DNA of 48,428 nucleotides. Origin: Dokdonella sp. Its GTDB lineage: Bacteria > Pseudomonadota > Gammaproteobacteria > Xanthomonadales > Rhodanobacteraceae. Position numbers and translations under genes: made by a program. The notes under the pieces were generated by a model. That model was not told the DNA's origin, ran no database searches, and worked only from the letters and a program-made list of their open reading frames with translations. The DNA is taken from positions 1 to 48,428 of the forward strand of contig JALOBC010000019.1 in the NCBI GenBank assembly GCA_023228465.1. The letters are read 5' to 3'. Below, in pieces: positions 9,167-17,789 of the stretch. Positions within the stretch are counted from its first letter, which is position 1; every line of letters begins with the position of its first letter.

Positions 9167-10999
9167 ATGTCCATTCAAAACCTGCGCAACATCGCCATCG
9201 TCGCCCACGTCGATCACGGCAAGACCACTCTCGTCGATTGCCTGCTCAAGCAATCGGGCACCCTGGACGAGCGAACGGTGCTGGCCGACCGCGTGATGGA
9301 TTCCAACGACCAGGAAAAGGAACGTGGTATCACGATCCTGGCCAAGAACACCGCCATCACCTGGCGGGGCAACCGCATCAATATCGTCGATACGCCGGGC
9401 CACGCGGATTTCGGCGGCGAGGTCGAGCGCGTGCTGTCGATGGTCGATTCGGTGCTGCTGCTGGTCGATGCGATGGACGGTCCCATGCCGCAGACGCGCT
9501 TCGTGACCCAGAAGGCGTTCCAGATGGGCTTCCGGCCGATCGTCGTCATCAACAAGGTGGATCGCCCCGGCGCGCGTCCGGACTGGGTGCTGGACCAGAC
9601 CTTCGACCTGTTCGACCGCCTCGGCGCGACCAACGAGCAACTCGATTTCCCGGTGATCTACGCCTCGGGCCTGAACGGTTACGCGGGCCTGGATTCCTCG
9701 GTGCGCTCGGGCGACATGACGCCGCTCTACGAGGCGATCATGCAGTACGTGCCGGCGCCGCCGGTGGACAGCGAAGGCCCGTTCCAGATGCGCATCAGCC
9801 AGCTCGACTATTCGAGCTATGTCGGGCTGATCGGCATCGGCCGCATCCAGCGCGGCAAGGTGCACACCAACATGCCGGTTGCGGTGATCGACCGCCATGG
9901 GAAGAAGCGCAACGCCAAGGTGCTGCAGGTGCTCGGCTTCATGGGCCTGGAGCGGCGCGAGGTGGCCGAGGCGGAAGCTGGCGACATCGTCGCCATCAAC
10001 GGCATCGAGGGCATCGGCATCTCCGACACCATCTGCGCACCCGAGGTGCCCGAGCAGTTGCCCGTGCTGACCGTGGACGAGCCCACCATCTCGATGACCT
10101 TCCAGGTCAACAACTCGCCTTTCGCCGGGGTCAGGGATCACAGCGGCGGCAAGTTCCTGACCAGCCGCCAGATTCGCGAGCGGCTGATGCGCGAAACCCT
10201 GCACAACGTCGCCCTGCGGGTCGAGGACACCGAGGATCCGGACCGGCTCAAGGTCTCCGGGCGCGGCGAGCTGCACCTGTCGGTGCTCATCGAAACCATG
10301 CGCCGCGAAGGCTACGAGCTTGCCGTGTCGCGACCCGAAGTCATCATCAAGGACATCGATGGCGTCCCGAGCGAGCCCATCGAGCAGCTGGTCGTGGACG
10401 TCGAGGAACAGCACCAGGGCGGCGTGATGGAGCGCCTTGGCACGCGCAAGGGCCAGCTGACCGGCATGGAGCCGGACGGCAAGGGTCGCGTGCGCCTTGA
10501 GTACCTGATTCCGGCGCGCGGGCTCATCGGGTTCCAGAACGAGTTCAAGACATTGACCTCGGGTTCGGGCCTCCTCTTCCACCTTTTCGACCACTATGGG
10601 CCGAAGGCCGAGGGCGCGATCGCCAAGCGCCCCAACGGCGTCATGATTTCCAACGGCCAGGGCATGGCTCCCGCTTATGCGCTGGTCGGCCTGCAGGAGC
10701 GCGGCCGCCTGCTGGTTGGCGAGGGCGAGGAGATCTACGAAGGCCAGCTGGTCGGCATCCACTCCAAGGACAACGACCTCACCGTGAACGCCCTGCGCGC
10801 CAAGCAGCTCACCAACATCCGCGCCGCCGGCAAGGACGACAACGTGCAACTCACCCCGCCCATGCGCATGTCACTCGAACAGGCACTGGAATTCATCGCG
10901 GAAGATGAACTGGTCGAAGTGACGCCCAAGGCGATCCGCCTGCGCAAGCGCCACCTGACCGAAAACGATCGCAAGCGGGCGTCGCGCCAGGCCGCCTGA
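9167..10999 (+). CDS. typA: Translational GTPase TypA/BipA
   Basis: A 610-residue ribosome-associated GTPase of the EF-G superfamily. It acts in ribosome assembly and stress or cold adaptation. The G domain shows [14 protein letters not shown] (P-loop), [12 protein letters not shown] (switch I), [16 protein letters not shown] (switch II) and [13 protein letters not shown] (G4). The domain order then follows BipA, with EF-G-like domains 3 and 5 ([20 protein letters not shown]) and the BipA-specific C-terminal domain (ANGQ-type [24 protein letters not shown]). Length matches the E. coli protein (607). The ATG at 9167 is chosen because [19 protein letters not shown] is the family N-terminus. Confidence 0.97.
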   Translation: MSIQNLRNIAIVAHVDHGKTTLVDCLLKQSGTLDERTVLADRVMDSNDQEKERGITILAKNTAITWRGNRINIVDTPGHADFGGEVERVLSMVDSVLLLVDAMDGPMPQTRFVTQKAFQMGFRPIVVINKVDRPGARPDWVLDQTFDLFDRLGATNEQLDFPVIYASGLNGYAGLDSSVRSGDMTPLYEAIMQYVPAPPVDSEGPFQMRISQLDYSSYVGLIGIGRIQRGKVHTNMPVAVIDRHGKKRNAKVLQVLGFMGLERREVAEAEAGDIVAINGIEGIGISDTICAPEVPEQLPVLTVDEPTISMTFQVNNSPFAGVRDHSGGKFLTSRQIRERLMRETLHNVALRVEDTEDPDRLKVSGRGELHLSVLIETMRREGYELAVSRPEVIIKDIDGVPSEPIEQLVVDVEEQHQGGVMERLGTRKGQLTGMEPDGKGRVRLEYLIPARGLIGFQNEFKTLTSGSGLLFHLFDHYGPKAEGAIAKRPNGVMISNGQGMAPAYALVGLQERGRLLVGEGEEIYEGQLVGIHSKDNDLTVNALRAKQLTNIRAAGKDDNVQLTPPMRMSLEQALEFIAEDELVEVTPKAIRLRKRHLTENDRKRASRQAA

Positions 11000-11050
11000 C
11001 CGTACGCGGCTCGCGATGCGGCGGGACGGGCTCGCAAGCCTGCGACCGGC

Positions 11051-11170
11051 TCAGGCGCGCGCCGCCTGGGGCATTACCGGTCCTTGCATGTTCACCGGCT
11101 CGACACGTGCTTCCAGATCGTCAGCGAAGATCCGATCGTCCTGCAGTCCGAAGGCGCCGATCGACGCCAT
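11051..11170 (-). CDS. Possible short ORF downstream of DAHP synthase
   Basis: A 39-codon frame starting at an ATG (MASIGAFGLQDDRIFADDLE...) and ending in AARA. The same frame is open back to the DAHP synthase stop codon, and third codon positions are rich in G/C, as in coding DNA here. There is no good ribosome binding site or recognised family. It may be a real small protein, a remnant of a longer gene, or chance. It fills the otherwise empty 257-bp gap between typA and the DAHP synthase gene. Confidence 0.25.
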   Translation of the reverse strand: MASIGAFGLQDDRIFADDLEARVEPVNMQGPVMPQAARA

Positions 11171-11256
11171 GCACGAATCCGTCGGGATCCCGTTGACGGT
11201 GTTGGCAAGCCGGGCAATTCGGCCTTCCGCAGCCGATGGCGGTTTACCCGCCGCAA

Positions 11257-12642
11257 TCAGCCCGCCGCCACTGCGGCGCCGCGCTTGCGCACGATCAGCA
11301 TCGCCAGTTCCAGCGACTGCTCATAGTTGAGGCGCGGGTCCACGGTGGTCTTGTAGGCGCGACCAAGGTCGGCCTCGACCAGGTGGCGGGCGCCACCGAG
11401 GCACTCGGTGACGTTCTCACCGGTGAGTTCCAGGTGCACGCCGCCAAGGCGCGTACCAACGGCGGCGTGGACGTCGAAGGCGCGCTCCAGTTCGTCACGG
11501 ATGGTGCTGAAGCGGCGCGTCTTGATGCCGCTGCCAAGCGTCTCGGTATTGCCGTGCATGGGGTCGCACACCCACAGCGGGTGACGACCGGCAGCCTTCA
11601 ATGCGCCGAGCAGTGGCGGCAGGGCCGTTTCGATGTTCTTCGCACCCATGCGATGGATCAGGGTGAGGCGGCCGGGCTCGCGCTCCGGATCAAGCAGGTC
11701 GGCCAGCGCCAGAAGTTGATCCGGCGTCACCTGCGGGCCGACCTTGACTGCAATGGGATTGCGGATGCCGCGGAAATATTCGACGTGCGCGCCATCCAGC
11801 TGGGCAGTGCGCATGCCGATCCACGGGAAATGCGTGGACAGGTTGAACCAGCCCCATTGGCGCGGCACCTGGCGCGTCAAGGCTTCCTCGTAATGCAGGA
11901 TCAGCGCCTCGTGCGAGGTAAAGAAATCCACCCGCTGGTAGCTGCCGATCGATTTGCCGGCCAGGGTTTCCATGAAGCGCAGCGAGGCGCGGATGGATTC
12001 GACCATGCGGCCATACTCGTCCTGCAACGGCGAATGCCGAACCCAGTCGAGATCCCAGTACTCTGGATGGTGCAGGTCGGCGAAACCGCCATCGATGAGT
12101 GCACGCACGAAGTTCATCGTCATCGCCGAACGCGCGTGGCCCTTCAGCAGGCGCTGCGGGTCGGTGCGACGCGCGACGGCCGTGAAGATCGGCCCATTCA
12201 CCAGGTCGCCGCGATAGCTCGGCAGGGACAGGCCATCGCGGGTTTCCAGATCCGCCGAGCGCGGCTTGGCATACTGGCCGGCAAAGCGCCCTACCCGCAC
12301 GACCGGAAGCTGCAGGCCATGCACCAGCACCAGGCTCATCTGCAGCATGACCTTGAGCCGGTTGGAGATCAGCGGCGAACTGCAATCGTCGAAGGTTTCG
12401 GCGCAATCGCCACCCTGCAGCAGGAAGCGGCGCCCTTCGGCCGCGTCCGCGAGCAGCCTTTTCAGGGCGAAGATTTCCCACGAGGTCACCAGCGGCGGCA
12501 GCTCACGCAGCTGTCCCAGCACGCTGGCCAGCTCGCCCTCGTCCAGATACGCAGGCTGTTGACGCTGCGGGAACTCCCGCCAGGACGACGGCGACCAGCG
12601 TTCCGGTTCGCGGACTGGGACGAGGTGCGGGATGGGCTTCAT
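11257..12642 (-). CDS. Class II 3-deoxy-7-phosphoheptulonate (DAHP) synthase
   Basis: First enzyme of the shikimate pathway: condenses phosphoenolpyruvate with erythrose 4-phosphate. The 461-residue protein is the plant/actinobacterial-like class II type, unrelated in sequence to E. coli AroF/G/H. Hallmarks are the metal-binding cysteine in LLQGGDCAETF, the arginine-rich VRVGRFAGQYAKPRS, YRGDLVNGP, HPEYWDLDW, FFTSHEALILHYEEALTR, NPIAVKVGPQV, LIHRMGAKN, WVCDPMHGNT and GVHLELTGENVTECLGG. The ATG at 12642 (MKPIPHLVPV) was preferred to an in-frame TTG six codons upstream. The gene is followed by a 257-bp gap that converges with typA; no terminator was identified. Confidence 0.95.
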   Translation of the reverse strand: MKPIPHLVPVREPERWSPSSWREFPQRQQPAYLDEGELASVLGQLRELPPLVTSWEIFALKRLLADAAEGRRFLLQGGDCAETFDDCSSPLISNRLKVMLQMSLVLVHGLQLPVVRVGRFAGQYAKPRSADLETRDGLSLPSYRGDLVNGPIFTAVARRTDPQRLLKGHARSAMTMNFVRALIDGGFADLHHPEYWDLDWVRHSPLQDEYGRMVESIRASLRFMETLAGKSIGSYQRVDFFTSHEALILHYEEALTRQVPRQWGWFNLSTHFPWIGMRTAQLDGAHVEYFRGIRNPIAVKVGPQVTPDQLLALADLLDPEREPGRLTLIHRMGAKNIETALPPLLGALKAAGRHPLWVCDPMHGNTETLGSGIKTRRFSTIRDELERAFDVHAAVGTRLGGVHLELTGENVTECLGGARHLVEADLGRAYKTTVDPRLNYEQSLELAMLIVRKRGAAVAAG

Positions 12643-12708
12643 TGGCGGGCGATGCTGCAATGCGGAAAAGTGATCATGCCACAGGCAAGGGACCTGTCAA
12701 CGCAAATT

Positions 12709-13221
12709 TTACGCAAGCCGGCGCCGAAAACCCGCCCAAAGCGCCCCGCCGCCCAGCAGCACGAACCACACCAGCGCCCAGGCCGGCATGCTCAGGCCCA
12801 GGAAGCTCCAGTCGATGTCCGCGCAGTTGCCGGTGCCGATGAAGGCCTTCTTGATCGCCTCGGCCAACGGGTAGGCGTCGATCAGGTAATTGAGGCCCGG
12901 ACCGCAGCCGGCCAGCAGGGGATCGGTGGGCGTCATCTGCACGATGATATGGCGTACCGAAACCACCGCGCCGCTGGCCACCGCCAGTGCGACCAGCACG
13001 CCGTAGATGCGCCGGCCCACGGCACCCGGGCCATGCGCCGCGCCAACCAGGAACAGCACGCCGGCGACGATGAAGGCAATCCGTTGCAGGATGCACTTGG
13101 GGCACGGTTCCAGGCCTACCTGGAACTGCTCGAACAGGGCGTATGCGACCAGCACGCAGCAGACCACGCCACCCAGCAGGAACTGTGCGCGGAAGGGCCA
13201 CGCAAACGGATTCGGATTCAC
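12709..13221 (-). CDS. dsbB: Disulfide bond formation protein B
   Basis: A 170-residue inner-membrane quinone reductase partner that reoxidises periplasmic DsbA. Four membrane helices are visible. The first periplasmic loop has the redox pair CPKC (C40/C43), and the second loop has the second pair, C106 and C133, spaced as in E. coli DsbB (C104/C130). R46 in the segment CILQR fits the conserved quinone-proximal arginine. It lies 31 bp downstream of the ALG10-like gene on the same strand and 66 bp upstream of DAHP synthase, so co-transcription with either is possible but unproven. Confidence 0.96.
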   Translation of the reverse strand: MNPNPFAWPFRAQFLLGGVVCCVLVAYALFEQFQVGLEPCPKCILQRIAFIVAGVLFLVGAAHGPGAVGRRIYGVLVALAVASGAVVSVRHIIVQMTPTDPLLAGCGPGLNYLIDAYPLAEAIKKAFIGTGNCADIDWSFLGLSMPAWALVWFVLLGGGALWAGFRRRLA

Positions 13222-13252
13222 CTTCGACTGCTCCGGATCAAAAATCGCAACA

Positions 13253-14497
13253 TTACAGGAAGAAGCGGCCGCTGATCATCCCGCCGACCAGCACACCGGC
13301 CAACAGCAGCCACCAGACCAGGGTGGCCAGTTCGACGCCGCGTCCGCGCGGCTCGCGCAAGGCCAGCCACAGGACCAGCGGCACCATGGCATAACGCTGC
13401 TCGACCAGCCATGATGCGGCCAGGAAGAAGGCCGCGAAAGGATACAGCCACCACGCGCCGTCCGGGCGCAGGCGCGTCGTGGCCAGGCCACACGCAGCCA
13501 GCACGATCACCACCCCGGTCGCCGCGCGCAACAGGAGATCGTGCTCGAGCGCCAGCAGGAAGGCGTTGCGCGGCAGGAAATCCGGCAGCGCCGTGTTGTA
13601 GGGGTTGTCGGCATGGAAACCGAACCAGTAGACGGCCAGCAGGCCCGCCGGCCACAGCAGGCGCCAGGGCCGCGCGCGCAGCCATGCCCAGGCCGCAGGC
13701 AGGCCATCGATCACCTGCAGGGGGAGCAGCAGGCCGGCCAGGAACAGCGCAAACAACGGATTGCCAAGGTGCAGGCTGGCCGGGTGCAGGGCCGCCTGTC
13801 CATGCGACATCGACACCGAACCATTGGCGACGAGAAAGATCACGAATGCCAGCACCGGCACGCCATAGGGCAAGGCGACCCGCAGCATCGCGTGCCACGC
13901 AGCCAGGCGTCCTTCGCGCCAGATCGGCCAGATCGCCAGCACGGCGAGCAGGCCGGCCCAGGCCACGTTGTTCTGCCGCACGGCCAGCGCGCCGAGCAAC
14001 GCCACCGCCGCCAGCAGATGCCGGCGGGACAGGCTGGCTGCGGTTGCGCCCAGCACCAGGGCCAGGGCCAGCACATCCGTATAGACCAGGAAGAAATAGG
14101 GCGCCAGGATCGGCAGCGCCATGAGCTGCGCGGTTGCCAGGGTTTCCGTGCCCGGCCATGCGCGCCTGCGCACGGCATGGAATGCCGCCAACGCCAGCAG
14201 GCCAAAGGCCGCATTGACGATCCGCGCGCTCGCCAGGGAATCCAACCCTCCCAGCGCCAGCAGGCCGGCAACCGCCGCATGGTAACCGGGCAGCGTGGTC
14301 AGGTAGGTGTCGAGAAGGCGAAAGTCGCCATGACGGAAAAGCTGGATCTGCGCGTAGTGGTAAAGCTCGTCGCCGCGCAGCCCGCCCTTCAGCGCCAGGC
14401 TGAGCGCGACAACGTAGAGCAGGCCGAGCACCACGCCGTAAACCCAGGGCTCCCAGCGCCGGGTACCCGCCGCCGCATCGCCAGCTTCCGCAAACAC
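13253..14497 (-). CDS. ALG10/DIE2-like polytopic membrane glucosyltransferase
   Basis: A polytopic protein of about 414 residues. Several blocks match eukaryotic ALG10 in order: GDELYHYAQIQLFRHGDF like MDEIFHLPQAQRYCEGHF; LTTLPGYH like ITTLPGLY; VRQNNVAWA like FRQTNIIWA; FLVANGSVSMSHGQAALHPA like VVVNGGIVIGDRSSHEA; FHADNPYNT like YAHKYLLADNRHYT; and LVEQRYAMVPLVLW like LLEFRYFILPYVIY. ALG10 adds the terminal alpha-1,2-glucose to dolichol-linked oligosaccharide, using dolichyl-phosphate glucose; here a polyprenyl-phosphate sugar donor is a guess. The start is uncertain. GTG 14497, just after the rplQ terminator stem, is chosen, but GTG 14548 would give 17 more residues and span the terminator. 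Comparison is from memory. Confidence 0.75.
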   Translation of the reverse strand: MFAEAGDAAAGTRRWEPWVYGVVLGLLYVVALSLALKGGLRGDELYHYAQIQLFRHGDFRLLDTYLTTLPGYHAAVAGLLALGGLDSLASARIVNAAFGLLALAAFHAVRRRAWPGTETLATAQLMALPILAPYFFLVYTDVLALALVLGATAASLSRRHLLAAVALLGALAVRQNNVAWAGLLAVLAIWPIWREGRLAAWHAMLRVALPYGVPVLAFVIFLVANGSVSMSHGQAALHPASLHLGNPLFALFLAGLLLPLQVIDGLPAAWAWLRARPWRLLWPAGLLAVYWFGFHADNPYNTALPDFLPRNAFLLALEHDLLLRAATGVVIVLAACGLATTRLRPDGAWWLYPFAAFFLAASWLVEQRYAMVPLVLWLALREPRGRGVELATLVWWLLLAGVLVGGMISGRFFL

Positions 14498-14498
14498 A

Positions 14499-14521
14499 AA
14501 GCCCCGGACGGGCCGGGGCTT
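14499..14521 (-). terminator. Intrinsic terminator after rplQ
   Basis: On the minus strand AAGCCCCGG pairs perfectly with CCGGGGCTT across a 5-nt loop, followed by TGTGTTTG. It lies 34 bp beyond the rplQ stop codon and marks the end of the ribosomal supercluster. The next gene begins at or over its T-rich tail. Confidence 0.85.
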
Positions 14522-14555
14522 GCGGGGTTCGGGCACGTTGGCGGCCACGCGTACC

Positions 14556-14942
14556 TCAGTCGTCGGCGGAATCCGTATCACGACGCGGCCGGTCGACCAG
14601 TTCCACGTAGGCCATCGGCGCATTGTCGCCGACGCGATTGCCGCACTTGAGGATTCTCAGGTAACCGCCCTTGCGCTCACGGTAGCGCGGGCCCAGCTCG
14701 ACGAACAGCTTGCCGACCGCTTCCTTGTCGCGCAGGCGCGCAAACGCCAGGCGGCGATTGGCCACGCCATCTTCCTTGGCCAGCGTGATCAGCGGTTCGG
14801 CGACGCGGCGCAGTTCCTTCGCCTTGGGCAGGGTGGTGCGGATCAGCTCGTGCTTGAACAGCGACGCGGACATGTTCTTGAACATGGCCTCGCGGTGACT
14901 GCTGGTGCGGCTGAACTTGCGGCCGGACTTCTGGTGACGCAT
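14556..14942 (-). CDS. rplQ: Ribosomal protein L17
   Basis: A 128-residue large-subunit protein near the exit tunnel. The N-terminus [20 protein letters not shown] and the middle [23 protein letters not shown] are diagnostic of L17, as is the C-terminal [11 protein letters not shown]. Length equals the E. coli protein (127) within one residue, with a short acidic tail. It is the last gene of the alpha operon, separated from rpoA by 252 bp that hold an ATTCCCG inverted array, and is followed by a strong intrinsic terminator. Confidence 0.99.
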   Translation of the reverse strand: MRHQKSGRKFSRTSSHREAMFKNMSASLFKHELIRTTLPKAKELRRVAEPLITLAKEDGVANRRLAFARLRDKEAVGKLFVELGPRYRERKGGYLRILKCGNRVGDNAPMAYVELVDRPRRDTDSADD

Positions 14943-15020
14943 GGGAGAATCCTCTTGTCTCGATTGTTATGAGACACCGGCACCTGCGTCCGGCATCCCG
15001 CGGTTACCCGCTTGTTTTGA

Positions 15021-15190
15021 TCGGGAATGGGCATCGGGAGTCGTTCGAAGCCCGATCCCGCTACATTCCGCGATTTTGCTGTGTCACGCTACTGCTGGAA
15101 CACCTGCAATCCGCAACCGCTGTGGCGTCCCTGTATCAGGAGAGCGGGCCGGCTGTTGGCGATTCCCGACTCACCCTTTCCGATTCCCGG
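15021..15190. repeat. ATTCCCG-type inverted array, rpoA-rplQ junction
   Basis: Left arm TCGGGAATGGGCATCGGGAG (15021-15040) and right arm around GATTCCCGACTC...CCGATTCCCGG (15161-15190) are largely complementary, so the transcript can fold into a long imperfect stem enclosing about 115 nt. It fills most of the 252-bp gap between rpoA and rplQ, where E. coli has only a short spacer. Confidence 0.75.
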
Positions 15191-15194
15191 CCTC

Positions 15195-16193
15195 TCAGCC
15201 CATCTGCATGCCGTGGACGAGCCCCGGCGGCGGCCAGCTGTCCAGCTTCATGCCCAACTGCAGTCCGCGCTGGAAAAGTACATCCTTGATTTCGGTGAGC
15301 GACTTCTTGCCCAGGTTCGGCGTCTTGAGCAGCTCCACCTCGGTCTTCTGCACCAGGTCACCGATGTAGTAGATGCTCTCGGCCTTGAGGCAGTTGGCGG
15401 AGCGCACGGTCAGCTCGAGGTCATCGATCGGACGCAACAGCACCGGATCGACGCCACTCTGGTCGGCTGCCGCATCGGTGCTTTCGCGGCGCGTGAAATC
15501 GCCGAACACGCTGATCTGATCCTGCAGGATCTCGGCTGCGCTGCGCACGGCCTCCTCGCCATCGATCGCGCCGTTGGTCTCGACGTCGAGCACCAGCTTG
15601 TCGAGGTCGGTGCGCTGTTCGAGACGCGCGCTGTCCACGTTGTAGGCCACCCGGCGCACCGGGCAGAACGAGGCATCCAGCTGCAGGCGCCCGATGGGAC
15701 GCGATTCCTCGTCCGGCAGGCGGCGCGAGGTCGCCGGCTGGTAGCCGACGCCACGCGCAACCTTGAGGCGCATGTTGAGCTCGATGTCCTTGGTCAGGTG
15801 GCAGATCACATGCTCGGGGTTGAAGATCTCCACCGTGTGGTCGACCTTGATGTCGGCCGCCGTCACCACGCCCTTGCCCTTCTTGCTGAGCGTAAGCGTG
15901 GTTTCGTCCACGCCATGCAGGCGGATCGCGACGTCCTTCAGGTTCAGCAGGACCTCGATCACATCTTCCTGCAGGCCTTCGAGCGTCGTGTACTCGTGCA
16001 GTACGCCGTCGATCTCGACTTCGACGATCGCGCTGCCGGGAATCGACGACAACAGTACGCGCCGCAACGCATTACCGAGCGTGTGGCCAAAACCGCGCTC
16101 CAGGGGCTCGACGATGACGCGGGCGCGCCGATCGCTCTTGCGCTCCACCTGGATGCCGCGCGGACGCAGCACATTGATTGACGATCCCGTCAT
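15195..16193 (-). CDS. rpoA: RNA polymerase alpha subunit
   Basis: A 332-residue subunit that seeds core assembly through its N-terminal domain and contacts UP elements and activators through its C-terminal domain. The N-terminal part has [20 protein letters not shown], the classic alpha-dimer motif. The C-terminal domain has [20 protein letters not shown], then [21 protein letters not shown], carrying the arginine and helix-hairpin-helix used for DNA minor-groove contact. The start ATG 16193 ([17 protein letters not shown]) fits the family; the longer frame upstream does not. It lies 80 bp after rpsD, in the usual alpha-operon position. Confidence 0.99.
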   Translation of the reverse strand: MTGSSINVLRPRGIQVERKSDRRARVIVEPLERGFGHTLGNALRRVLLSSIPGSAIVEVEIDGVLHEYTTLEGLQEDVIEVLLNLKDVAIRLHGVDETTLTLSKKGKGVVTAADIKVDHTVEIFNPEHVICHLTKDIELNMRLKVARGVGYQPATSRRLPDEESRPIGRLQLDASFCPVRRVAYNVDSARLEQRTDLDKLVLDVETNGAIDGEEAVRSAAEILQDQISVFGDFTRRESTDAAADQSGVDPVLLRPIDDLELTVRSANCLKAESIYYIGDLVQKTEVELLKTPNLGKKSLTEIKDVLFQRGLQLGMKLDSWPPPGLVHGMQMG

Positions 16194-16273
16194 ATGGGCT
16201 TGACTCCAGGAATCCCTGATGGACTCCTCAAATGGTGTGTATGTAGCGAAAAACCAGACCCGCCAGGAGGCGC

Positions 16274-16906
16274 TTACTTCGAGTACAGCTCGATGATCAG
16301 GCTTTCGTTGATGTCCGACGGCAGGTCGGCACGCTCGGGCAGCGCCTTGAGCAGGCCGCTGGCCTTCTTCGCATCGACCTCCATCCACGCCGGCACCAGA
16401 TCCATGTCTTCGGAAACCTTCAGCGCTTCCTGCACGCGCATCTGGTTCCTGGCACGTTCGGACAGGCTGATCTCGTCACCCGGACGCACCTGGTAGGACG
16501 CCAGGTTGACCTTCTTGCCGTTGACGCGGACCCCTTCGTGGGAAACCAGCTGGCGCGCCTGGGCGCGGGTCACCGCGAAACCCATGCGATAGACGACGTT
16601 GTCCAGGCGCGCTTCCAGCATGCGCAGCAGGTTCTCGCCGGCGTTGCCCTTCTGGCCGGTGGCCTTCTGGTAATAGGAATGGAACTGGCGCTCCAGCAGG
16701 CCATACATGCGCTTGACCTTCTGCTTCTCGCGCAGCTGGACGCCGTAATCGGACAGCCGGCCACGCCGGGCGCCGCTGACGCCGTGCTGGCCGGGCTTGT
16801 TCTCCAGCTTGCACTTGGAATCGATTGCGCGTGCCGGGCTCTTCAGGCTGAGGTCGGCGCCTTCGCGGCGCGCGAGCTTGCAGGTAGGACCAATGTAACG
16901 TGCCAT
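16274..16906 (-). CDS. rpsD: Ribosomal protein S4
   Basis: A 210-residue primary 16S-binding protein. [19 protein letters not shown] opens it; the S4 RNA-binding domain is seen in [20 protein letters not shown], then [20 protein letters not shown]. In E. coli S4 represses the alpha operon by binding the rpsM leader pseudoknot; whether that holds here was not tested. It lies 12 bp after rpsK. The zinc-finger cysteines of some S4 forms are absent, which makes it the C-minus type. Confidence 0.99.
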   Translation of the reverse strand: MARYIGPTCKLARREGADLSLKSPARAIDSKCKLENKPGQHGVSGARRGRLSDYGVQLREKQKVKRMYGLLERQFHSYYQKATGQKGNAGENLLRMLEARLDNVVYRMGFAVTRAQARQLVSHEGVRVNGKKVNLASYQVRPGDEISLSERARNQMRVQEALKVSEDMDLVPAWMEVDAKKASGLLKALPERADLPSDINESLIIELYSK

Positions 16907-16918
16907 GTGATTGCTTCC

Positions 16919-17311
16919 TCAGACCCTGCGCTTCTTGGGCGGACGGCAGCCGTTGTGCGGGATCGGCGTGACGTCGATGATATTGGTGACCTTGTAGCCC
17001 GCGTTGTTGAGCGCGCGCACGGCCGATTCGCGGCCCGGGCCCGGCCCCTTGATGCGCACTTCGACCGTCTTGATGCCGTAGTCGGCAGCGGCTCGCGCGG
17101 CCTTGTCGGCGGCGATCTGGGCAGCATACGGGGTCGATTTGCGCGACCCGCGGAAGCCCGCACCACCCGCGGTCGCCCACGAAAGGGCGTTGCCCTGGCG
17201 ATCGGTGATGGTGACAACGGTGTTGTTGAAGGAAGCCTGCACGTGCGCGACCGCATCGGTCACTACGCGCCTGATCTTCTTCTTCGTCTTGCCTGCAGCC
17301 GGCTTGTTCAT
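16919..17311 (-). CDS. rpsK: Ribosomal protein S11
   Basis: A 130-residue platform protein of the small subunit. The conserved core includes [39 protein letters not shown] and [15 protein letters not shown], ending in the family C-terminus [16 protein letters not shown]. Length is that of E. coli S11 (129). The gene lies 21 bp after rpsM and 12 bp before rpsD in alpha-operon order. Confidence 0.99.
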   Translation of the reverse strand: MNKPAAGKTKKKIRRVVTDAVAHVQASFNNTVVTITDRQGNALSWATAGGAGFRGSRKSTPYAAQIAADKAARAAADYGIKTVEVRIKGPGPGRESAVRALNNAGYKVTNIIDVTPIPHNGCRPPKKRRV

Positions 17312-17332
17312 GGGACTCCGGATATTCTCTGA

Positions 17333-17689
17333 TTACTTGCGAATGGCGCGGCGTGGGCCCTTGCGGGTACGCGCATTGGTACGCGTGCGCTGGCCGCGAA
17401 GCGGCAGACCGCGACGATGGCGCAGGCCACGATAGGTGCCAAGGTCGATGAGACGCTTGATCGACATGCCCACTTCACGGCGCAGATCACCTTCGATGAT
17501 GAACTTGGCCACTTCCTGGCGCAGCTTCTCCACCTCGGCCTCGGTGAGGTCGCGGATCTTGACGGCAGGATCGACGCCGGCACTGGAACATACCTGCCTG
17601 GAGCGTGAACGACCAATGCCGTAGATGCCCTGCAGGCCGATCACGACATGCTTCTGGATCGGAAGGTTGACACCCGCGATGCGAGCCAT
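17333..17689 (-). CDS. rpsM: Ribosomal protein S13
   Basis: A 118-residue head protein of the small subunit that contacts the P-site tRNA and the B1 bridge. [31 protein letters not shown] and the C-terminal [20 protein letters not shown] are diagnostic. The ATG at 17689 begins this family N-terminus; 21 codons of open frame upstream are ignored. It is preceded by a 100-bp gap after secY in which rpmJ (L36), present in E. coli at this place, is not found. Confidence 0.99.
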   Translation of the reverse strand: MARIAGVNLPIQKHVVIGLQGIYGIGRSRSRQVCSSAGVDPAVKIRDLTEAEVEKLRQEVAKFIIEGDLRREVGMSIKRLIDLGTYRGLRHRRGLPLRGQRTRTNARTRKGPRRAIRK

Positions 17690-17789
17690 GCTTGTATGTC
17701 TCCGAAAAACGAGTTGGAAGCGCAGGGAACTGCGCATTGTAGTGCATAACACCCGGCCGGAAAACCCCGGGCCTGGCAGAGGGCGCGAC

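Noticed and set aside
15021-15190. Regularly spaced short repeats that might suggest a CRISPR array
   Set aside because: Units are 7 bp, imperfect and arranged as inverted arms; there are no 25-40-bp repeats with unique spacers and no cas genes.
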